A stretch of 6,925 nucleotides of DNA, taken from NCBI GenBank assembly GCA_003648395.1, contig QMPB01000235.1, positions 1 through 6,925 of the forward strand, given 5' to 3'. The stretch's first letter is position 1. Every line of letters starts with the position of its first letter. Made by a program: the position numbers and the translations under genes. A model generated the notes under the pieces. It was not told the origin of the DNA. It made no database searches and saw only the letters and a program-made list of their open reading frames with translations. This DNA comes from Bacteroidota bacterium. GTDB lineage: Bacteria; Bacteroidota; Bacteroidia; Bacteroidales; UBA1556. Positions 1 to 6,366 of this stretch are shown here, piece by piece.

Positions 1-450
1 CCACCAACTTTAACTACAGAGATATTAAATCAAGTGATTAGTTGTAAAGCAAAAGCAGTAGTTGTTACAGGAGGCGAACCATTAAATTATAATATGGAAC
101 CTTTTACTAAAGAGCTTAAAAAGAATAACTTTAAGACTTATCTTGAAACTTCAGGCTCGTCACCTTTTACTGGTCAATGGGATTGGATTTGTCTTTCTCC
201 AAAGAGGAATAAGCCCCCATTGAAAACAGCTTTTAAAGAAGCTTCAGAGCTTAAAATAATAATTGAGAGTGTAGAAGATTTTGCCTGGGCAGAAGAGAAT
301 GCAGCTAAAGTTGGAGATAATTGTAAGCTCTATCTTCAACCTGAGTGGAGTAAGGCTAAAGAGATGATGCAAACAATTGTTGATTATGCTCTTGAAAATC
401 CTCAATGGAATATCTCAATCCAAAGTCATAAGTATATGAGGATTCCTTAA
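1..450 (+). CDS. queE: 7-carboxy-7-deazaguanine synthase QueE, C-terminal part (5' end outside window)
   Basis: QueE is a radical SAM enzyme that converts 6-carboxy-5,6,7,8-tetrahydropterin to 7-carboxy-7-deazaguanine, on the cytoplasmic route to preQ1 and queuosine in tRNA. The frame is open from base 1, and 149 codons are visible before the TAA at 448-450. An internal GTG at 34 is not the true start, because the frame continues upstream of it. Seen in order are VVVTGGEPL (the GGEP-type SAM-binding motif of radical SAM enzymes), YLETSGS, ICLSPKRNKPP, LKIIIES, LYLQPEWS and the C-terminal SIQSHKYMRIP. These match the usual QueE order, including the family's closing 'Q-[ST]-H-K-Y-[LM]-x-I-P'. 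The cluster-binding CxxxCxxC motif would lie upstream of the window and cannot be checked. Nothing suggests damage in the visible part. The next gene is 193 bp away across a repeat array, so co-transcription is uncertain. Confidence 0.93.
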   Translation, partial: PPTLTTEILNQVISCKAKAVVVTGGEPLNYNMEPFTKELKKNNFKTYLETSGSSPFTGQWDWICLSPKRNKPPLKTAFKEASELKIIIESVEDFAWAEENAAKVGDNCKLYLQPEWSKAKEMMQTIVDYALENPQWNISIQSHKYMRIP

Positions 451-455
451 AGAAT

Positions 456-502
456 GTAAAAAAGAAAAAACAGTAAAGAATGGTAAAAAACAGTAAAGAG
501 TT
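456..502 (+). repeat. Left, inverted arm of a 10-bp repeat array (GTAAA units)
   Basis: GTAAA occurs at 456, 473, 483 and 493, and the last three are exactly 10 bp apart (GTAAAGAATG, GTAAAAAACA, GTAAAGAGTT). GTAAA is the reverse complement of the TTTAC core of the long array that follows, so the two blocks form an inverted pair. The best pairing is 493-504 (GTAAAGAGTTGT) with 522-533 (ACAACTCCTTAC): 11 of 12 positions are complementary, with a loop of 17 bases at 505-521. The block begins 5 bp after the queE stop codon, so in RNA it could fold as a hairpin in the queE 3' trailer. It lacks the GC-rich stem plus T-run of a classical terminator. Confidence 0.75.
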
Positions 503-510
503 GTTTGCAG

Positions 511-630
511 AACAATCCCTTACAACTCCTTACAATACTTTACAATCTCTTACAATCCCTTACAATTCCTTACAATCCAATCCCTTACAATACTTTACAA
601 TACTTTACAGTCCTTTACAATCCTTTGCAA
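511..630 (+). repeat. Right, main arm: about twelve degenerate 10-bp units, consensus TACAATNCYT
   Basis: TACAA or TACAG begins at 521, 531, 541, 551, 561, 571, 586, 596, 606 and 616. Degenerate units stand at 511 (AACAAT) and 626 (TGCAAT). All steps are 10 bp except 571 to 586, which is 15 bp because of an extra five bases. The five bases between TACAA cores vary (TCCCT, CTCCT, TACTT, TCTCT and so on) but stay pyrimidine-rich. TTTGCA, a one-base variant of TTTACA, lies at both ends (504-509 and 624-629). The array stops 13 bases before the ATG of the next gene, so it occupies that gene's promoter or leader region. The units touch directly with no spacers, which rules out CRISPR. Function is unknown. 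Confidence 0.9.
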
Positions 631-643
631 TTTTATTATTCCA

Positions 644-1126
644 ATGAAAAAAGCCCCCAAAACCATAATAATCTCAGGAACGACAAGAAATGTTGGCAAG
701 ACCACATTTGCTTGTCAACTTATTGAGAAATATAAATCGGAGGGAGTAACAGCAATCAAGATTTCCCCTCATTTTCATAATCTGAATTCTGATGCAGATA
801 TAATTTTTAGCAATAATGATTTTATAATTATAAAGGAACATAATTTTGATGGCAATAAAGATAGTTCAAGAATGCTTAATGCAGGAGCTAAAGAAGTATT
901 TTTTATTATGACAAAAGATGAGAACTTGGACGAAATTGTAAATTATTTATTTAATATTATTGATATTAATACCCGTATAATTATTGAATCTGCTGCAATA
1001 AGAAGATATATAGAGCCTGTTTTTTTTTATTTATTATACAATGATGAATATTCAAATATTAAACATCAAAATATTGATTTAGATAAATTTGTTGATTTAC
1101 GAATAAATTCTAAAGATATTTTATAA
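644..1126 (+). CDS. MobB/BioD-like P-loop NTPase, 160 aa, function unassigned
   Basis: This is a small, probably cytoplasmic nucleotide-binding protein of the SIMIBI P-loop class. Residues 12-21 (GTTRNVGKTT) form a P-loop with five residues between the glycines, like the GTxTxVGKT loop of BioD-type enzymes. Further along are KISPHFH at 39-45, where MobB proteins carry a Lys plus His-rich strand, and DSSRMLNAGA at 73-82, which resembles the D-[ST]-x-R-x-x-x-A-G-A motif of MobB. The segment IIIESAAIRRYIEP at 112-125 sits where MobB has its E-G strand, with Ser replacing Gly. MobB assists molybdopterin guanine dinucleotide cofactor assembly. No molybdenum-cofactor gene is visible here, so that role is not claimed. 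The start is the ATG at 644, immediately before the MKKAPKTIIISG beta strand and P-loop. No Shine-Dalgarno sequence is seen. The last 35 or so residues are rich in Asn, Ile and Asp and carry no motif I recognise. Family membership is likely; specific function is open. Confidence 0.72.
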   Translation: MKKAPKTIIISGTTRNVGKTTFACQLIEKYKSEGVTAIKISPHFHNLNSDADIIFSNNDFIIIKEHNFDGNKDSSRMLNAGAKEVFFIMTKDENLDEIVNYLFNIIDINTRIIIESAAIRRYIEPVFFYLLYNDEYSNIKHQNIDLDKFVDLRINSKDIL

Positions 1127-1233
1127 TAAAGACATAAGTCGATATTGATAATAAATTCAATAATTTAGTGTTATTAAAGCAACTTTATTAATACTTTAAC
1201 GTCATTATTGTTGTTGCACAGATAATATTAAGA

Positions 1234-3558
1234 ATGAAATTACTAATAATTGTCTTTTTAGAACTTATTACATTAGTTGGCATTAGTCAGGGTGTAGTTA
1301 GTGGAACTATAACCGATGAAACAAATGGTGAAACCCTTCCTTATGTTACCATTGTAGTAAAAGGAACTAATTCAGGCGTTGTAACCAATGTGTATGGTTT
1401 TTATTCTTTAACTATTGATAGAAAGTATGTAAAAGATGGAAAAATATCTTTAGTTTATAGTTTTGTTGGCTATGATAAAATAGAAAAAGAGATTGAGTTT
1501 TCAAAAAATATAAAGCTTAATATTAAATTAAGGCCATCTTTAATAAAGCTAAAGAGCGTAGAGATTAGAGCAGATGCAACCATTGAAAAACAAAGAATTA
1601 GAAGCACATCGATGAGTGCTACTACAGTACAAACAAAAAGCGTAAAGCACCTTCCTACTATTGCAGGAGAAACAGATTTAATAAAAATAATGCAACTTTT
1701 ACCAGGAGTTTCTGGAGGAGGAGAAGGTTCAACTTCACTTTTTGTAAGGGGAGGAGATGCAGATCAGAATCTAGTTCTACTAGATGAAGCGACAGTATAT
1801 AATCTTGGACATCTTTTTGGCTTTTTCTCTGTTTTTAATACTGATGCCATAAGTCAGCTTACTATGGTGAAAGGTGCTTTTCCTTCCAATTATGGTGGTC
1901 GGCTTTCTTCTATCCTTGATGTAAGAATGAAAGATGGAAATACAAATAAATTTCATGGCTCAGGAGGAATTGGATTGTTGTCGTCTAGGCTTATGCTTGA
2001 AGGCCCAATTATTAAAGATAAGCTTACCTTTGTGGTGGCAGCAAGACGAACATATATTGATAAAGTTTTTGCTACAATTAATTATAATCTACCCTATTAT
2101 TTCTACGATTTAAATGCTAAACTTAATTATAAGTTTTCTGATAAGGATAGACTATACTATAGCTTTTATATGGGAAGAGATGTTCTCGATATCGAAGAAA
2201 GTGAATTTAATAAGGGAAATCAGGGCGATAGTGCAAGCACTTCTGAAGGTAGTGGTCTGAACTTTGGATTTACACTGGGCAATATGACTCATACTCTACG
2301 CTGGAATCATATTTATAATTCTAAATTATTTTCAAATGTATCAGTTATTTTAACTGATTTCGATTATAATATTAATGGAGTATTTGATGAAAATAACTTA
2401 CATATTAATTCAAAAATATTTGATATTGGTGCCAAAATGGATTTTGATTATTTTAGGAATAATAAAAACCATATTAAATATGGAGCATCATATATTTCTC
2501 ATAATTTTAAACCAAATATAATTATTACCTCAGGAGATATCGCTTCGCTATTAAAGAGTGATGATGGAAATCCAATGTATACTCACGAATTTGCACTTTA
2601 TGCTTTAAATGACCAAGAAATTAGCCCTTCATTCAAATTGAATTATGGATTGAGATTTTCTGGTGTTGGTGTTGTTGGTAAAATATATGCAGGATTGGAG
2701 CCAAGAATAGCCTTAAGATACTTGTTGAATGATAATAATTCTTTTAAAATTAGCTATTCTAGAATGAAACAGTATATGCATAGGGTTGCTAGTTCATCTA
2801 TTGCTTTACCTACTGATTTGTGGTATCCTGTTACAAAAAATGTAAGTCCTCAAATTGCTGATCAAATAGCTGCAGGATATAACCATCTTTTTGTAAAGCA
2901 TAATTTAACTTTTGAGTTTGAAATATTCTATAAAAAGATGCAAAACCTAATAGAATATAGAGAAGGGGCAAATCTAATCCTTAATAATAATTATGAAGCG
3001 GAACTCCTTGCAGGAACAGGTAAAGCTTATGGTGCTGAATTTCTTCTTAGAAAAGAAAGAGGAAGATTGAATGGTTGGGTGAGTTATACTCTAAGTAAAA
3101 CAACAAGATATTTTGATGAATTGAATAAAGGGAAAGTCTTTCCAGCAAAATACGATCGTAGACATAATATTTCAATTGTGTTAAATTATGAAATCTCAAA
3201 AAGATGGTTATTCTCTGCCGTCTGGGTATATCAAACTGGCTCTAGGTTTACAGCGCAAATTGGTCAGTACTTAATGCCAAATTCTTCAATGACTGGAGTA
3301 GATATTGTGCCTATTTACACCGATAGAAATGCTGTTGAAATGGCTCCTTCTCATCGCCTTGATATTAACTTTACACTTCTACCTAAGAAAAAGGGTAAGT
3401 TTAATGGCGAACTTAGTTTTGGTGCTTATAATATTTACAATAGAGCACAACCATATAGAGTTAATATAGTTGCAAACAATAATGGAATAGGTTATAAATA
3501 TCAACAACCTGGTTTATTTGGTTTTATCCCTTCTGTAGCTTATAATTTTAATTTTTAA
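1234..3558 (+). CDS. TonB-dependent outer-membrane receptor with N-terminal CarboxypepD_reg-like domain
   Basis: This is a 774-residue outer-membrane active-transport receptor, energised by TonB-ExbBD. Residues 1-20 form a hydrophobic signal peptide ending in ISQG. Residues 21-100 are a carboxypeptidase-regulatory-like beta domain (GVVSGTITDETNGETLPY ... SGVVTNVYGFYSL ... SFVGYD), typical of Bacteroidota receptors. LKSVEIRA at 106-113 lies where a TonB box is expected. The plug spans about 120-235, with LPGVSGGGEG, SLFVRGGDADQNLVLLDEA, FFSVFN, KGAFPSNYGGRLSSILDV and MKDG. The remainder is the beta-barrel, ending in the aromatic YNFNF, as expected for outer-membrane insertion. The length suits the compact receptors that pair with DUF4249 lipoproteins, shorter than the roughly 1000-residue SusC type. 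The DUF4249-like gene follows 10 bp downstream, so the two form an operon. The substrate cannot be read from sequence. The 107 bp upstream hold no convincing TTTG / TAnnTTTG promoter; the nearest match is TATTGTTG at 1206-1213, with one mismatch. Confidence 0.93.
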   Translation: MKLLIIVFLELITLVGISQGVVSGTITDETNGETLPYVTIVVKGTNSGVVTNVYGFYSLTIDRKYVKDGKISLVYSFVGYDKIEKEIEFSKNIKLNIKLRPSLIKLKSVEIRADATIEKQRIRSTSMSATTVQTKSVKHLPTIAGETDLIKIMQLLPGVSGGGEGSTSLFVRGGDADQNLVLLDEATVYNLGHLFGFFSVFNTDAISQLTMVKGAFPSNYGGRLSSILDVRMKDGNTNKFHGSGGIGLLSSRLMLEGPIIKDKLTFVVAARRTYIDKVFATINYNLPYYFYDLNAKLNYKFSDKDRLYYSFYMGRDVLDIEESEFNKGNQGDSASTSEGSGLNFGFTLGNMTHTLRWNHIYNSKLFSNVSVILTDFDYNINGVFDENNLHINSKIFDIGAKMDFDYFRNNKNHIKYGASYISHNFKPNIIITSGDIASLLKSDDGNPMYTHEFALYALNDQEISPSFKLNYGLRFSGVGVVGKIYAGLEPRIALRYLLNDNNSFKISYSRMKQYMHRVASSSIALPTDLWYPVTKNVSPQIADQIAAGYNHLFVKHNLTFEFEIFYKKMQNLIEYREGANLILNNNYEAELLAGTGKAYGAEFLLRKERGRLNGWVSYTLSKTTRYFDELNKGKVFPAKYDRRHNISIVLNYEISKRWLFSAVWVYQTGSRFTAQIGQYLMPNSSMTGVDIVPIYTDRNAVEMAPSHRLDINFTLLPKKKGKFNGELSFGAYNIYNRAQPYRVNIVANNNGIGYKYQQPGLFGFIPSVAYNFNF

Positions 3559-3568
3559 TAGAATTAAT

Positions 3569-4456
3569 ATGAACGAAATATTTATTAAATATAGAAATAT
3601 CAAACAGCTAATAATAGTTCTTACACTAATGATTTTAGTTGTATCTTGTAGACCTAAACCTATTGATATAGAGTTAGAACAGGCTCCGCCAAAACTTGTT
3701 ATTTCGTCTCAAATAGTGCCTAACGCATTAACAATTATTACTGTGTCAAAAAGCTTTGCAGCATTAGAGAGTTCTAAGGATAGTGAAGACACAACTAATA
3801 CTTTTGTTGATCAATTGATGGTAAAGGATGCCAAGGTTAGTATTTCTTATAATAATTCAAAAGATGATTTATATAAATTGCCCAATGCTCCAGGTATATA
3901 TACTAGTTTTGCAATTCCTCATATTATTGATACAGAATATACACTTGAAGTTTACGACCCTGAAACAGGGATGAGTGCTTCTGCCAAGGCAATTATGCTT
4001 AAAACAGTTCCTTTTGATTCCATAAGTGCTGAAAGGGGTGTGGGTGAAGATTCAAATAATGTTATTGTTCACCTTGCATTTACCGATCCTAGTGATGAAA
4101 TTAATTGGTACCTTTTAAATTTCTATACTACAGGAAAAGATACATCGCAACAAGGCTCGTTATTTGAAAAACAAACTGCAAGTGAAGTTTCTGTATTATT
4201 AAGTGATGAGAGTTTTGATAGTCCTTTAGTTTCAGGACAGAAGACGATGTATAATTGGTCATCAGATACGCTTATTGCCTCAATATCAAATATTAGTCAA
4301 GGCTATTATGATTATTTAATGGCTCGTAAAAAAAGTGGAGGTGTTGTTAGTAGTATGCTATCAGAGCCAATTTCATATCCCTCAAATGTTAAAGGTGGTT
4401 ATGGATTTTTTACTACTCATTTTCCATATATTCAAATAGTTGTAGTAAATGAGTAA
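3569..4456 (+). CDS. DUF4249-like lipoprotein, partner of the TonB-dependent receptor
   Basis: This 295-residue predicted lipoprotein probably sits at the outer membrane and works with the receptor encoded just upstream. Lys and Arg residues before position 13 precede a hydrophobic stretch at 13-26, ending in the lipobox VVSC with the lipidated Cys at 27. The following residues, RPKPIDIELEQ, include acidic positions that could act as a Bacteroidota surface-export signal, though the match is loose. PPKLVISSQIVPNALTIITVSKSF at about 40-63 resembles the opening strands of DUF4249 proteins ('vV.g.i....p..V.ls.s'). A beta-rich body follows, with LPNAPGIYTS and YTLEVYDPETGMSASAKA typical of this family. 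The start is the ATG at 3569, which gives a complete signal peptide. DUF4249 genes are commonly found next to TonB-dependent receptors in Bacteroidota, which supports the call. The family's biochemical role is not established, so substrate capture at the receptor is inference. Confidence 0.85.
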   Translation: MNEIFIKYRNIKQLIIVLTLMILVVSCRPKPIDIELEQAPPKLVISSQIVPNALTIITVSKSFAALESSKDSEDTTNTFVDQLMVKDAKVSISYNNSKDDLYKLPNAPGIYTSFAIPHIIDTEYTLEVYDPETGMSASAKAIMLKTVPFDSISAERGVGEDSNNVIVHLAFTDPSDEINWYLLNFYTTGKDTSQQGSLFEKQTASEVSVLLSDESFDSPLVSGQKTMYNWSSDTLIASISNISQGYYDYLMARKKSGGVVSSMLSEPISYPSNVKGGYGFFTTHFPYIQIVVVNE

Positions 4457-4473
4457 AATGTTTTTTCATAATT

Positions 4474-4488
4474 GAAGCAACGCTTTTT
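4474..4488 (+). terminator. Weak candidate terminator after the receptor/lipoprotein operon
   Basis: The bases GAAGC-AAC-GCTTT can form a short hairpin (AAGC with GCTT plus a G-T wobble, three-base loop), and the T-run GCTTTTT covers its 3' side. It lies 17 bp beyond the lipoprotein stop codon, a sensible place for a terminator. The stem is only 4-5 bp, so this is suggestive only. Confidence 0.3.
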
Positions 4489-4529
4489 AACAATATGAGT
4501 CTACAGTGTATAATAAAAAATATTATTTA

Positions 4530-4560
4530 TTTGTTATTATTAAATATTTCTGTATATTTG
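4530..4560 (+). promoter_or_regulatory. Bacteroidota-type promoter P1 for the 87-aa gene
   Basis: TTTG at 4530-4533 and TATATTTG at 4553-4560 are separated by 19 bp. Both elements match the Bacteroidota housekeeping sigma consensus TTTG / TAnnTTTG exactly, and the spacing is within the usual range. Transcription would start a few bases after 4560, giving a leader of about 40 bases before the ATG at 4605. Confidence 0.75.
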
Positions 4561-4586
4561 CGTACCGAAAATGTTATATAGTTTTG
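4557..4586 (+). promoter_or_regulatory. Overlapping second promoter P2 for the 87-aa gene
   Basis: TTTG at 4557-4560, which is the 3' half of the P1 -7 element, can also serve as a -33 element for TAGTTTTG at 4579-4586, 18 bp further on. TAGTTTTG also matches TAnnTTTG exactly. The leader from this start would be very short, roughly 10-15 bases. TAGTTT at 4579-4584 and AAACTA at 4589-4594 are an inverted repeat with a four-base loop, overlapping the predicted start site. P1 is the more conventional of the two. Confidence 0.5.
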
Positions 4587-4604
4587 ATAAACTAAAAAAA
4601 CGAT

Positions 4605-4868
4605 ATGAAAAAATTATTACTATCTGTTACATTGTTTTTTATTTGGGTTATGGTTTTATATTTAATACCAGTAGATTTAGGTGTTGAGAATAATTCAAAT
4701 TTACCAGATGATAATATTAATATAGAGCAAAGTTTGTTCTCAATTGATATTAATGAAATTCAGACTACTCCATCTGTAAATACAATTGATCCAAGTTTAT
4801 GTATTAATTCTACCATGTATTTTTATAGAATTAATTCTAAGAATAAGAACTTTATTTTTGGATTGTAG
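4605..4868 (+). CDS. Small exported or membrane-anchored protein, 87 aa, not recognised
   Basis: I do not recognise this protein. MKK followed by an unbroken hydrophobic segment at 4-23 (LLLSVTLFFIWVMVLYLIPV) looks like an uncleaved signal anchor or a signal peptide, so the rest probably faces the periplasm. No clear signal-peptidase I site and no lipobox are seen. The exported part (about 24-87) is rich in Asn, Ile, Asp and Ser, has a single Cys at 66, and ends in an aromatic, basic tail (MYFYRINSKNKNFIFGL). Two overlapping promoter matches stand directly upstream, which argues for a real, separately transcribed gene even though it is short. The start is the ATG at 4605; there is no Shine-Dalgarno sequence. 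The adaptor gene starts 267 bp downstream. A role as a small envelope protein or as a substrate of the neighbouring exporter is possible but not supported by any motif. Confidence 0.65.
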   Translation: MKKLLLSVTLFFIWVMVLYLIPVDLGVENNSNLPDDNINIEQSLFSIDINEIQTTPSVNTIDPSLCINSTMYFYRINSKNKNFIFGL

Positions 4869-4981
4869 TAATAGTATAATTCCTACAATTTAAAATTCTA
4901 TCAATCATATTCCTATTTATAGTATAAAAACATATCCCTCCCCCTCCATTTCTTTGTCATAATCATTACATAATTATTGTT

Positions 4982-5006
4982 AAAAAAGGATAAACTGTTC
5001 TTTTTT
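4982..5006 (+). terminator. Weak candidate terminator after the 87-aa gene
   Basis: AAAAAAGGA at 4982-4990 can pair with TTCTTTTTT at 4998-5006 (nine pairs including one G-T), with a seven-base loop. The A-run and T-run give the symmetrical look of a factor-independent terminator. However, the stem holds only one G-C pair plus the wobble, so stability is low. It lies about 115 bp past the stop at 4868. Confidence 0.3.
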
Positions 5007-5041
5007 CTGTAAATAAATATATGCTAATTGAAATTATTTCA

Positions 5042-5049
5042 TAATTTTG
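5042..5049 (+). promoter_or_regulatory. Candidate -7 element TAATTTTG upstream of the adaptor gene
   Basis: TAATTTTG matches TAnnTTTG. The nearest upstream TTG (5028-5030) leaves only an 11-bp spacer, too short for a normal -33 element, so this is a half-site only. If used, the leader before the ATG at 5136 would be about 80 bases. Confidence 0.3.
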
Positions 5050-5100
5050 GAGAAATAAAAGAAAAATATACTTTATAAGTATTTCTGGAGTTGTTACTAG

Positions 5101-5108
5101 TAAGTTTG
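5101..5108 (+). promoter_or_regulatory. Candidate -7 element TAAGTTTG close to the adaptor gene start
   Basis: TAAGTTTG matches TAnnTTTG exactly and lies 27 bp before the ATG at 5136, giving a leader of roughly 20 bases. No TTTG or TTG stands at the proper distance upstream (TTTC at 5082-5085 is the closest, with a 15-bp spacer). If this is the promoter, translation cannot begin at the TTG at 5091, which supports the ATG start. Confidence 0.35.
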
Positions 5109-5135
5109 TTGTTAAATCTCGTTTACAAAATAGAA

Positions 5136-6365
5136 ATGAAGAAAAATAAATACTTAATTATTATTGCATCTGTTATTTTATTAATAATTATTGCCATAGT
5201 TTTGAAAACAGATGATGGTAATGATGGAATATTGGTAGATGTTAAAGAGGGTTCTTTTGTAATTAGTATAACTACCAGTGGAGAGTTAGATTCAAAGAAT
5301 TCTACAGTAATTAAAGGGCCAACTGGAGTTAGGAATTTAGGAATATATCAAAACTTAAAGCTAAATAATATAATTGATGAAGGAACTGTAGTTGATTCAG
5401 GTGATTATATTGCGACTATAGATCAGACTCCAGTTCTTACTAAAATGAAAGAAGTTGATGCTAATATTGAAAAGTTCTCATCTAAAATAAGTCAATCAAA
5501 GCTTGACTCAGCTCTTATTCTTAGAGCAGACAGAGATAATTTAGTAAATTTAGAATTCAATATTCATGAGCTAGAAGTTGAACTAGCAAATTCAAAATAT
5601 GAATCACCAGTCACAAAAGATAAAACAAGAATAAATCTCCAAAAAGCTAAAAGAGCTCTTTCTCAGGCTGAGAATAATTATAAACTAAAAAAGGAAAAAC
5701 AGGATAATATTGTTAGAACTACAATTATAGATTATAACAAGGAATTAGATAAGAAGAGTAGTTTTATGGATGTGCTCAAAGAATTTAATATAGTAGCTCC
5801 TCAAGCAGGAATGCTAATATATGCAAAGACATGGAGTGGTAAAAAGATTAAGAGTGGATCTGAAATTTCAGTATGGAATCCTAAAGTTGCTCAACTTCCA
5901 GATTTGAGCCAGATGATTGTAAAAACCTATGTTAATGAAGTAGATATAAGTAAAGTTAAAGAAGGGCAGAAAGTAGAAATTGGAGTTGATGCTTTTGTTG
6001 ATAAGAGACTTGAAGGAGTTGTTAAGCAAGTAGCAAATATTGGTGAAGAATTGCAAAATACGAGTGCTCACGTATTTGAAGTTACTATTAGTGTTAATGG
6101 TGAGGATTCCGATTTGCGACCAGCTATGACAACCAAGAATACTATAATAATTGATATTATAGATACAGCATTGTATATTCCGATAGAGTGTATTTACAAT
6201 ATTGATAGTATTTCTTATGTGTATTCTGATGGCGATAAGCTACAGGTTAAAGCAGGGCAAAGTAATCAGGATGAAATTATTATTATTAATGGATTGAAAA
6301 AAGGACAGGGAGTATACCTTATCCCTCCTGATGGTGCCAAGGACTGGGATTTAAAATCTCTATAA
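5136..6365 (+). CDS. HlyD/MacA-family periplasmic adaptor (membrane fusion protein)
   Basis: This 409-residue adaptor links an inner-membrane ABC permease to an outer-membrane channel. One transmembrane anchor lies at 6-23 after MKKNK, and there is no lipobox. DVKEGSFVISITTSGEL at 35-51 is the typical opening strand of the family. The first lipoyl half is at about 58-96 (GVRNLGIYQNLKLNNIIDEGTVVDSGDYIATID). A helical hairpin rich in Lys, Glu and Asn spans about 100-215. The second lipoyl half is at 218-232 (NIVAPQAGMLIYAK), the beta-barrel at about 255-340 (VNEVDISKVKEGQKVEIGVDAF ... LRPAMTTKN), and a membrane-proximal domain closes the protein (LYIPIECIYNIDSISYVY, GLKKGQGVYLIPP). The ATG at 5136 is chosen over the in-frame TTG at 5091 because it puts Lys-rich residues directly before the anchor. 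The permease gene starts one base after its stop, so translation is coupled. The exported substrate is unknown. Confidence 0.9.
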   Translation: MKKNKYLIIIASVILLIIIAIVLKTDDGNDGILVDVKEGSFVISITTSGELDSKNSTVIKGPTGVRNLGIYQNLKLNNIIDEGTVVDSGDYIATIDQTPVLTKMKEVDANIEKFSSKISQSKLDSALILRADRDNLVNLEFNIHELEVELANSKYESPVTKDKTRINLQKAKRALSQAENNYKLKKEKQDNIVRTTIIDYNKELDKKSSFMDVLKEFNIVAPQAGMLIYAKTWSGKKIKSGSEISVWNPKVAQLPDLSQMIVKTYVNEVDISKVKEGQKVEIGVDAFVDKRLEGVVKQVANIGEELQNTSAHVFEVTISVNGEDSDLRPAMTTKNTIIIDIIDTALYIPIECIYNIDSISYVYSDGDKLQVKAGQSNQDEIIIINGLKKGQGVYLIPPDGAKDWDLKSL

Positions 6366-6366
6366 A

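Noticed and set aside
456..630. CRISPR array
   Set aside because: Units are 10 bp, directly adjacent, without unique spacers, and no cas gene is present.
505..726. 73-residue plus-strand reading frame with repeated Leu-Tyr-Asn words
   Set aside because: Its first half is only the translated 10-bp repeat array and its second half overlaps the MobB-like gene in another frame; there is no plausible domain.
1127..1233. AT-rich inverted repeat (TATTAAAG / CTTT..AATA) as a terminator or operator before the receptor gene
   Set aside because: Pairing needs a three-base bulge, there is no T-run, and such matches are expected by chance in sequence this AT-rich.
4935..4947. Pyrimidine tract TCCCTCCCCCTCC, G-rich on the minus strand (possible quadruplex or a strong minus-strand ribosome site)
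   Set aside because: The G-runs are too few and uneven for a convincing quadruplex, and the minus-strand ATG that follows it meets a stop after six codons.
5091..5135. TTG start giving a 424-residue adaptor
   Set aside because: The ATG at 5136 gives a normal Lys-rich N-terminus directly before the membrane anchor, and a -7 match at 5101-5108 lies inside the proposed extension.
5868..6071. Minus-strand reading frame of 67 codons
   Set aside because: It lies wholly inside the adaptor gene, whose protein is clearly a family member; the minus frame is a shadow.
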